8,480 nt of DNA. Source: Rubrobacter sp. (GTDB lineage Bacteria; Actinomycetota; Rubrobacteria; Rubrobacterales; Rubrobacteraceae). A model generated the notes under the pieces. That model did no database searches. It saw only the letters and a list, made by a program, of their open reading frames with translations, and was not told the origin of the DNA. The stretch is from the NCBI GenBank assembly GCA_019247245.1, contig JAFAPF010000533.1:1-8480 (forward strand), read 5' to 3'. This document shows, in pieces, positions 1-4,547 of the stretch (its first letter is position 1; every line of letters begins with the position of its first letter). A program made the translations under genes and the position numbers.

Positions 1-1
1 C

Positions 2-382
2 TTCGGTTGTAGCGTCTACTTCCCGCGTCCCGAACCACCGATTGGCGCCAGGGGAGACGACAATGGCGTTCTCGCCGTCGGGGGTGACGGTGACGAAGGC
101 GGAGCCTGTCGGTACTTCGAAGATGGTTTTCACATGGGTGATATCCACGCCGTTCTTACGCAGGTTCTCGACGAGCCCTCTACCGAAGGCGTCTTCGCCT
201 ACCCTTCCAAACATCATGACTTTAGCCCCGAGGCGGGCAGCAGCTACGGCCTGATTAGCCCCCTTACCGCCGGGATGGAGGGAAAGCTCAGCGTCGGTGA
301 CGGTCTCGCCAGGCTTTGGGCGACGGGAGACCCTCAGCACGAAGTCCTGGTTTATAGAGCCCAAGACGAACACTCCAATCAC
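2..382 (-). CDS. rbsK: Ribokinase-like sugar kinase (PfkB family), N-terminal part, cut by window edge
   Basis: Seen: reading the minus strand from a GTG at 382, 127 codons stay open to the window edge. Residues 8-15 read GSINQDFV, 22-28 PKPGETV, 38-45 GGKGANQA followed by AAARLGA, and 59-65 GRVGEDA. This is the N-terminal half of the ribokinase/PfkB fold: strand 1 with the sugar-binding Asp13, and the GGKG-N segment that contacts the sugar. The family is about 300 residues, so the ATP site and catalytic GAGD motif lie outside the window. The GTG is preceded by AGAGG about 9 bases upstream, which supports this start over the GTG three codons in. Known of the family: ATP-dependent phosphorylation of ribose to ribose 5-phosphate in the cytoplasm. 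Other PfkB members (deoxyribokinase, 2-keto-3-deoxygluconate kinase, nucleoside kinases) share these motifs, but the GSIN and PGETV pattern fits ribokinase best. The upstream side holds no ribose transport gene, so any rbs operon must lie off the left edge. Confidence 0.85.
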   Translation of the reverse strand, partial: MIGVFVLGSINQDFVLRVSRRPKPGETVTDAELSLHPGGKGANQAVAAARLGAKVMMFGRVGEDAFGRGLVENLRKNGVDITHVKTIFEVPTGSAFVTVTPDGENAIVVSPGANRWFGTREVDATTE

Positions 383-950
383 GTAGCGCTACCTCTTACC
401 GAACCGTTGCAACCTCGCGCTATTCTACAGAATACCTCTGGCGGGGCTGTATGAGCTGAGGAGTTATGGAGAGCTGGGGCGATGGCGTGTATATCTTATG
501 GACTGTATCGGGCTGATGGCCTTGAGTTTCGTTATTACCCTAGCCATCTTCGTAGGTATACTGCTCCCTACTTACCTCAGTAAACAGGAATACGAAGTCC
601 CAACCTTTAGGGGCCGAGATGCTTCTCTATTGTTGACCCGCGTATGGCTCATGAAACTCTCGAAGACGCTCGAAGATGGGTTTCACCTCAAACAAAGCTG
701 TCCTCTCGATCGCTTAAGGTAGCTATGAAATTCTCTGGTGCCCTACCTAATGATCTCTTCGAATCGTCGTACCCAACATCTAGTACTTCGCGGTCCTTTT
801 TGAGAGCTTGGGCGAGACAAACTAACAGGGGTGGTAGGGGCTTTCCACTGCCTTTACCTGTAAGATGCACCATCTTCCGTAGGCACGAACGAGGGGGGAT
901 GCCATGCGGCACGAAAACTTGGTTGCCAAGATGGTGGCGGTCGTCTAATA
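383..950. other. Gene-poor stretch between rbsK and the first small gene
   Basis: I see no gene here that I can support. A plus-strand frame (498-722, 74 codons) would encode one hydrophobic helix (MALSFVITLAIFVGILLPT), but it lacks a Shine-Dalgarno and its tail looks random. A minus-strand frame (912-688) starts at an ATG but resembles no family I know. Next to it, a third frame is open over 28 codons (about 702-619 on the minus strand) and looks somewhat coding. Given the proven decay further right, this could be eroded coding DNA, but no family is recognisable. A minus-strand TAGAAT (427-422) about 40 bases before rbsK could be its -10 box; no good -35 sits at the right distance. Confidence 0.5.
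904..948 (+). CDS. Possible 14-codon leader peptide ORF upstream of the small helical protein
   Basis: An ATG at 904 follows a very purine-rich GAGGGGGG (891-898) at a spacing of five bases, the strongest Shine-Dalgarno in this part of the plus strand. It opens a 14-codon frame (MRHENLVAKMVAVV) that ends in two successive stops, TAA TAG. The GTG/ATG starts of the next gene (951/954) lie right at these stops. The next gene has no good ribosome site of its own, so translation could re-start there after this mini-ORF. No run of one amino acid is present, so it is not an obvious attenuator peptide. It may equally be chance, or the original start of the downstream gene now split off by a frameshift. 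Confidence 0.25.
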   Translation: MRHENLVAKMVAVV

Positions 951-953
951 GTG

Positions 954-1271
954 ATGGAACCCACGCCCAAGCATCTTGAAGCCTTAGAGGAGATTGAGAG
1001 GTACGGTCTCTCCGGGCTCGCGGAGGTGTTACGCCAGGAGGGTTTGGATGCTGTCAGATACGTGTTGTGGGACGCCACTGGCTGGCATAAGGACTACGCT
1101 GTTGCCCTGGCCCAAGAGTGCAAAGTCACGAAGGAGCAGCAGCGTAAGGGCTGGGAGATGTTCGTCTTCATAGAGAAGGTCTTGGTCACAGTACTTCACG
1201 AGGTGCTCAAACAGCAAGCAGAAGAGACGATGGGGGCCTTCTCTGAGGGACCGGAGGGCTTCTACGGTTAG
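954..1271 (+). CDS. Small helical protein of unknown function (105 aa)
   Basis: I do not recognise this gene. The 105-residue product looks soluble and mostly helical. Residues 8-40 are rich in Leu/Glu/Ala (HLEALEEIERYGLSGLAEVL), then comes a Trp-His segment (LWDATGWHKDY, 38-48), and 60-91 could form a long amphipathic helix ending KQQAEE. No signal peptide, transmembrane segment or Cys metal site is visible; the only Cys is at 56. Codon choice looks like the real genes here (frequent GAG, CTC, GCC, GTC), which is my main reason for calling it. The start is uncertain: GTG at 951 and ATG at 954 are adjacent and neither has a well-placed Shine-Dalgarno, so coupling to the mini-ORF just upstream is possible. 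The gene ends three bases short of the stop of the opposing membrane-protein gene. Confidence 0.6.
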   Translation: MEPTPKHLEALEEIERYGLSGLAEVLRQEGLDAVRYVLWDATGWHKDYAVALAQECKVTKEQQRKGWEMFVFIEKVLVTVLHEVLKQQAEETMGAFSEGPEGFYG

Positions 1272-1274
1272 GCT

Positions 1275-1619
1275 CTAACGCTGCTGCCTCCTCCTGAAGA
1301 ACCTGTACAGAAGGAAGGCTATCAAAGCGAGGACCCCTATAATCACCACTAGCGCTACTATCAGTAAGACACCTAAGAACCGAAATACTCCACCGCCTCT
1401 ACGGGATCTTTGGAACTCCGTCAGCGCAAGCATCAAGGGTAGCCCGAACGTTCCATAGGCTTGGTACAATGGTCCTCTAATCTTAGAGTTCACTAACCTC
1501 TCGAAGGCCTCGCTTTGATGAAATTGCCCACCGAGCAGCACCAAGAACCCGAGTAGTGGTACATCAGCCCCAACCCCCGGGGAGCCTATGTTAGCTATTT
1601 GGCTGTAAAAATCCTCCAA
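1275..1619 (-). CDS. Small single-pass membrane protein of unknown function (114 aa)
   Basis: I do not recognise a family. The start is a TTG at 1619-1617 behind an excellent Shine-Dalgarno, GGAGGTGA, with six bases between GGAGG and the start; no upstream ATG or GTG is better placed. Residues 1-75 carry two short hydrophobic patches (VPLLGFLVLLGG at 20-31 and FGLPLMLAL at 58-66). Residues 81-105 form one strong transmembrane helix rich in Val, Ile and Leu. The protein ends in a very basic tail, YRFFRRRQQR. By the positive-inside rule the C-terminus should be cytoplasmic and the N-terminal part outside, or in the membrane if the patches insert. The gene is convergent with the preceding helical-protein gene with only three bases between stops, so the two do not form an operon. 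Function is unknown. Confidence 0.65.
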   Translation of the reverse strand: MEDFYSQIANIGSPGVGADVPLLGFLVLLGGQFHQSEAFERLVNSKIRGPLYQAYGTFGLPLMLALTEFQRSRRGGGVFRFLGVLLIVALVVIIGVLALIAFLLYRFFRRRQQR

Positions 1620-1624
1620 CGGTC

Positions 1625-1648
1625 ACCTCCACAAAGACCTCCACAAAG
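1625..1648 (-). repeat. Perfect 12-bp tandem duplication containing the ribosome binding site
   Basis: ACCTCCACAAAG occurs twice head to tail (1625-1636 and 1637-1648). On the minus strand this gives CTTTGTGGAGGT twice, so the leader of the 114-residue membrane protein carries two identical Shine-Dalgarno cores. Only the proximal one is at working distance from the TTG start. Confidence 0.85.
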
Positions 1649-1657
1649 GCAGAGTTA

Positions 1658-1663
1658 ATTTTA
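1658..1663 (-). promoter_or_regulatory. Possible -10 box for the membrane-protein gene
   Basis: The minus strand reads TAAAAT at 1663-1658, in an AT-rich patch about 40 bases before the TTG start and just upstream of the duplicated ribosome site. The best -35 candidate at standard spacing is TTCTTC (1686-1681), a poor match, so this is only a suggestion. Confidence 0.25.
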
Positions 1664-1706
1664 GTTACAGTATGGCACGAGAAGAAAGCAAGTCTCAAAG
1701 AAGCGC

Positions 1707-1734
1707 ACGTTTTGGCTACGCACAGCCAAAACGT
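1707..1734. repeat. Perfect 11-bp inverted repeat with 6-base spacer
   Basis: ACGTTTTGGCT (1707-1717) is followed after ACGCAC by its exact reverse complement AGCCAAAACGT (1724-1734). No T-run follows on either strand, so a Rho-independent terminator is unlikely. It lies about 90 bases upstream of the TTG start of the membrane-protein gene, where an operator or a structured element would be possible. It may also be the scar or end of a small mobile element. Confidence 0.8.
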
Positions 1735-1854
1735 ATGATTAGGCAACCAATTTTGGTGATTGCCGTGACAAGAATCTAATGCACCCTATCTATAGAAGTT
1801 CATAGATCCGTAAGTAGCGTGTCCCTACTTTAGTAGACAGCCGTTGCCTATATA

Positions 1855-1887
1855 AAGAGACCACCGAGGTCCTGGTTGAAGTCTCTT
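1855..1887 (-). terminator. Terminator-like hairpin behind the dedA remnant
   Basis: On the minus strand AAGAGAC (1887-1881) pairs perfectly with GTCTCTT (1861-1855) across 19 bases that can form a short inner ACC/GGT pairing. The right arm continues into TTTATAT. It starts 26 bases after the last stop codon of the decayed dedA gene, as expected for its old terminator. The T-run is imperfect. Confidence 0.45.
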
Positions 1888-1913
1888 CCCTTGACCTGGT
1901 CTAAGTGCTTCAC

Positions 1914-2542
1914 TTACCTATGTACCTTTCTCCGGCGTCTCAGATACCAGAAGATACCTACGGCTATGGCGGTGCCCAGCGCTACATACTCAACGATCGG
2001 CCCATTTTGCTCTACCACTGTCCACTGGGCGCCGAGCATCTACCCCAAGCCGATGAACGCCGCATTCCAAACGCTGCTGTCCAAGAGGGTGCACGCCGTG
2101 AAACGCCCCACGTAGGCATGCGCTTTAGACCCGCTGGTATGGCGATAAGGGCGCCTATCCCCGGAATGAGGTGGCTGATTATGATCGCTTTCCCTCCATG
2201 TTGCTCAAACACCTCACTTCCTTTTCCAGATGCGACCCGGAGCCGAGCTTGAATCGCTCGGCCCGCTTAATTAGCCTGCGTAGGCTCTCCTCGCCAGTCC
2301 AAAGCCCTATTAGGTACAGGACGAGCGAAGCAATATCGCACCTGCTGTTGATGCCACCAGCACTGCTACGAACGAAAATCACCCTTGGCTTACCAAAAAG
2401 CCAGCGAGTGGCAGGAACAATGGGTGGGTATGGGTACGTGTAGGTGCGCCAGAGCGGTCAGGAAGGCTACACCGAGGTAGCCGAAAGAGTAGACAGCATC
2501 GATGGCCCATCGCGTAAGATTGCCAAGTAAATCGCTTATTAT
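1914..2542 (-). pseudogene. Decayed DedA-family membrane protein gene
   Basis: Read on the minus strand with frame changes, this gives a nearly full-length DedA/SNARE-associated protein (about 209 codons; family about 200). In order: FGYLGVAFLTALAHLHVPIPT, then LFLPLAGFLVSQG, FSFVAVLVASTAGAIL, SLVLYLIGLWTGEESLRRLI, VFEQHGGKAIIISHLIPG with IPAGLKRMPTW, RFTACTLLDSSVWNAAFIGL, and a last helix ending in a basic tail before TAA (1916-1914). Family hallmarks are plain: PxP before LPLAG, YxxG, FExHGGK, the P-G motif followed by PAG and RMP, and the late Trp. Lesions: frameshifts near 2421, 2330, 2213 and 2106, nonsense codons TGA (2381-2379) and TAG (2042-2040), and no start codon where expected (ATA ATA after an in-frame stop at 2545-2543). 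Three frameshifts fit single-base deletions. Known of the family: inner-membrane proteins that recycle undecaprenyl phosphate or other lipids and support envelope homeostasis. The gene here cannot be functional. Confidence 0.88.
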
Positions 2543-2865
2543 TCAGTACGTACCCTACATGATGCATCTCCCATTTACGTAGCTTGGGCCGCGATTACTG
2601 TACTAGCGTGTCCTTCGTACCCTACTCTAGCCTTGATACTATATTTATGAGATAAGTTCTAGAAACTGTATGGTAGATGCCTGATAGGGCTTTCGATAGG
2701 ATTAAGGACAGCTGAAATGAACTTGAAGGTCTCGTCGATCAGGGCAAAGAAGTTCCATTTTGCCTCCCTACACCATTAGAGTACTTTCAAGGTGTCACTC
2801 TGAGCACTCATAAAATAGTTTCTAAGCTCTCGATCTCCCAGGCTTAGTCAGGATATAGTCAAGGC
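2543..2865. other. Gap between the dedA remnant and the phosphoesterase gene
   Basis: Apart from the interrupted frame at 2677-2847 I see no gene. The stretch at 2635-2665 is AT-rich (TTGATACTATATTTATGA) and may hold a plus-strand promoter for what follows, but no well-spaced -35/-10 pair is convincing. Confidence 0.4.
2677..2847 (+). pseudogene. Possible remnant of a small gene, interrupted by one stop
   Basis: From ATG 2677 a frame runs 56 codons to TAG at 2845-2847, broken only by a TGA at 2713-2715 (codon 13). The reading is gene-like in composition: MPDRAFDRIKDS, stop, then NELEGLVDQGKEVPFCLPTP and LEYFQGVTLSTHKIV. It would be intact if the TGA were a TGG. No Shine-Dalgarno is visible before 2677 and I recognise no family, so this may be a degraded gene fragment or chance. 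It lies just upstream of the phosphoesterase gene on the same strand. Confidence 0.3.
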
Positions 2866-3384
2866 ATGAGTGAGCCGCTAGGTAGAAGGCTGGAGCAACG
2901 CTTGAGTCATTTGATTGTTGTCATCGCTGACACGCACGTCCCTCACCGCGCCCGCTCCTTACCCGAAGAACTTATTCCGCACCTCGAAAAAGCCGACCTC
3001 ATCCTGCACGCCGGGGATCTGGTTGAACCGTCAGTGCTTCAAGAGCTCGTCAACTATGCCCCCGTCCGAGCCATTAAAGGCAACGTGGACCCACCAGACC
3101 TAAACCTCCCCGAGACGCTCGAGCTCGATTTTGGCGGCGCGACGATAGCCATGATCCACGACTCCGGGCGCAAAGAAGGACGCCGCAGACGTCTCAAGAA
3201 ACGCTTCCCCGATGCCCGCGTGGTTGTCTTTGGCCATTCACACGTGCCCTTTCTGGAGGATGAGGACGGTCTTTTGCTTCTCAACCCTGGTAGCCCAACA
3301 GATAAGCGACGGCAGCCACGTTATACCTTCGCCCTGCTCTGGGTGGAGGAGGGGAGGGTGCGGGCGAAGTTACTTGCGCTTTAG
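2866..3384 (+). CDS. Calcineurin-like metallophosphoesterase, YfcE/MJ0936 type
   Basis: A compact binuclear-metal phosphoesterase. From ATG 2866 (172 residues) the metal-ligand motifs appear in the family order: D22-T-H24, G50-D51, G72-N73-V74-D75, H98 (MIHD), and G123-H124-S125-H126, followed by the NPGS turn at 140-143. The family normally reads GNHD or GNCD in block III and GHTH in block V, so GNVD and GHSH are ordinary variants. Known of the family: cytoplasmic Mn/Ni-dependent phosphodiesterases acting in vitro on model diesters and sometimes 2',3'-cyclic nucleotides; the true substrate is usually unknown. The start is doubtful: ATG 2866 has no well-spaced Shine-Dalgarno, whereas an in-frame TTG at 2902 has GGAG six bases upstream and would give a 160-residue protein starting LSHLIVVIADTH, closer to the usual family start. 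A channel gene follows after 45 bases on the same strand. Confidence 0.88.
   Translation: MSEPLGRRLEQRLSHLIVVIADTHVPHRARSLPEELIPHLEKADLILHAGDLVEPSVLQELVNYAPVRAIKGNVDPPDLNLPETLELDFGGATIAMIHDSGRKEGRRRRLKKRFPDARVVVFGHSHVPFLEDEDGLLLLNPGSPTDKRRQPRYTFALLWVEEGRVRAKLLAL
2892..2904 (+). promoter_or_regulatory. Ribosome site and alternative TTG start of the phosphoesterase
   Basis: GGAG (2892-2895), CAACGC, then TTG (2902-2904) in frame with the phosphoesterase. The spacing of six bases is ideal, and the resulting N-terminus begins directly at the first beta strand, as in most family members. Confidence 0.5.
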
Positions 3385-3393
3385 GTCACCCGC

Positions 3394-3399
3394 TATAAT
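3394..3399 (+). promoter_or_regulatory. Perfect -10 box upstream of the channel gene
   Basis: TATAAT lies ten bases after the phosphoesterase stop and about 30 bases before the channel ATG. The best -35 in range is weak (TTGCGC at 3374-3379, only 14 bases away), so a promoter is plausible but unproven. Confidence 0.4.
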
Positions 3400-3429
3400 C
3401 CGCTTTATGGTGGAGGCTGGGACGCGAAC

Positions 3430-4503
3430 ATGACTAACCCATTAGATTACGGCAGGGGTTTTGAGCCGCGCGGCGAGGGCGTTAGGCGGGTCCGACGAGC
3501 GGTAGGCCTTCTGGTGGTCATTACGGTCGTCGGCACTCTGGGCTACATCGTCTTCGAGGGTTGGAACTTCATGGACGCCCTGTATATGACGATCCTAACC
3601 ATCGGCACCATCGGCTTCAAGGAGGTACACGACCTTGATGATGCTCCGGTTGGGCGCATCTGGACGATGGTACTTATAATCAGTGGCGTTGGTGCTCTCG
3701 GTTATGCGACGACCTCACTCGTGGCGCTGGCTGTGGAGGGGACGGTTCGCGGCTACTTCAGGGAGAGGAAGATGAGAAGAGAGATAGGCAAACTCGACAA
3801 CCACTACATCCTCTGCGGTTACGGCCGGGTTGGGCGCCAGGTAGCTGAGGAGTTCGCTCGCGATAATATCTCCTTCGTCGTCATCGAGCAGAAGCCCGAA
3901 ACAGCCGAGGAGTGTCTGGCAAACGGCTACCTCGCCGTCCTCGGTGAGGCTTCCAACGATGCTACCCTCGAGGAGGCCGGTGTCCGGCGAGCTAAGGGTC
4001 TCGTTGCCGCCGTGGATTCCGATGCCGACAACGTCTTCGTGGTGCTCTCAGCACGCAAGATGAGCCCGAACCTCCACATCGTCGCCCGGGCCAGCTCCGA
4101 CGAATCGGCCGCCAAGCTAGAGATGGCTGGTGCAGACCGCACCCTATCGCCCTATGGCGTCGGCGGTCGCAGGCTCGCCTCCTTGGCTACTCATCCCCTT
4201 ATAGTGGACTTCCTCGATATCGTCACCCGCGGTGAGGAGGGCATCGAGTTCAGGCTCGAAGAGTTCTGGGTGCCCGAGGAGTCGCCCCTGGCCAACCACA
4301 CCATTGGCGAGCTGAAGATTGGGGAGAAGACCGGGGCCATGATCCTGGCCATCCGCAGCAGAGAGGGCAAGTTCGACACCACACCCTCGGCCCAGGACAG
4401 GATCTTCCCTGGTGACACCCTCATCGTCCTCGGTGCCCGCGACCAAGTCGACCGTCTCGAAACCCTTATGACTGGGCGAGAGCCTGTGGATGAGGTCTAC
4501 TAA
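3430..4503 (+). CDS. Two-TM potassium channel-like protein with RCK (TrkA-N/TrkA-C) domains
   Basis: A 357-residue ligand-gated ion channel of the Kch/MthK/GsuK layout, acting in the inner membrane. Seen: a basic cytoplasmic N-tail (1-24), helix 1 at about 25-42, pore helix 47-57, filter T60-I-G-F-K64 followed by EV, helix 2 at about 77-102, and a basic linker. An RCK Rossmann domain follows from about 123, with GYGRVGRQ (130-137, GxGxxG nucleotide loop) and an acidic residue closing strand 2 (VIEQ, Glu153). A TrkA-C domain covers about 275-347 (GELKIGEKTGAMILAI, then FPGDTLIVLG). Known: RCK rings gate the pore on binding nucleotides or divalent ions. The filter's last Gly of TVGYG is replaced by Lys, so potassium selectivity cannot be assumed. 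ATG 3430 is chosen as the only in-frame start before helix 1; GGAGG (3412-3416) lies 13 bases away, a rather long spacing. It follows the phosphoesterase on the same strand and converges with cimA. Confidence 0.9.
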   Translation: MTNPLDYGRGFEPRGEGVRRVRRAVGLLVVITVVGTLGYIVFEGWNFMDALYMTILTIGTIGFKEVHDLDDAPVGRIWTMVLIISGVGALGYATTSLVALAVEGTVRGYFRERKMRREIGKLDNHYILCGYGRVGRQVAEEFARDNISFVVIEQKPETAEECLANGYLAVLGEASNDATLEEAGVRRAKGLVAAVDSDADNVFVVLSARKMSPNLHIVARASSDESAAKLEMAGADRTLSPYGVGGRRLASLATHPLIVDFLDIVTRGEEGIEFRLEEFWVPEESPLANHTIGELKIGEKTGAMILAIRSREGKFDTTPSAQDRIFPGDTLIVLGARDQVDRLETLMTGREPVDEVY

Positions 4504-4547
4504 ACCGAGGATACGTTACCAAGCCTATAGGCGTGAGCCTGCAAATC
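4504..4547. other. Convergent gap between the channel gene and cimA, with small palindrome
   Basis: The 44 bases between the two stops hold the perfect palindrome GCCTATAGGC (4523-4532) followed by GTGAGCCT, so alternative four- to five-pair hairpins are possible on both strands. No T-run follows, so a terminator is not convincing although one is expected here. Confidence 0.3.

Larger units (their letters stand above)
1649..1913. other. Non-coding gap between the membrane-protein gene and the dedA remnant
   Basis: No supported gene. It holds a perfect 11-bp inverted repeat (1707-1734), a terminator-like hairpin (1855-1887) and a small inverted repeat ATCTAT/ATAGAT (1788-1793 and 1802-1807). 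A 35-codon plus-strand frame (1672-1779, basic) spans the large inverted repeat but lacks a Shine-Dalgarno. Confidence 0.5.

Noticed and set aside
422..433. ATTCT-AC-AGAAT small palindrome before rbsK as a repressor operator
   Set aside because: Five-base arms are too short to support an operator call; it overlaps only a weak -10 candidate.
498..722. 74-codon plus-strand ORF with one hydrophobic helix
   Set aside because: There is no Shine-Dalgarno at ATG 498 or the next ATG, the C-terminal half looks random, and I recognise no family. Kept only as a note in the gap entry.
619..912. Minus-strand frames (912-688 and a shifted stretch to 619) with partly gene-like composition
   Set aside because: They could be an eroded gene, but no motif lets me stitch the frames together as was possible for dedA.
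1672..1779. 35-codon basic ORF across the inverted repeat
   Set aside because: No ribosome site; the sequence is better explained by the inverted repeat it contains.
1815..2613. Direct repeat TAGCGTGTCC at 1815-1824 and 2604-2613 flanking the dedA remnant, suggesting an insertion
   Set aside because: One shared 10-mer in a region this size is close to chance expectation. The repeats are direct, there is no transposase, and dedA itself is not a mobile gene.
4144..4446. 100-codon minus-strand ORF opposite the channel gene
   Set aside because: It is a shadow of the RCK-channel coding frame, which has clear family motifs.
4523..4540. Bidirectional terminator between the channel gene and cimA
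   Set aside because: The palindrome GCCTATAGGC is short and lacks a T-run on either side, so I did not call it a terminator.
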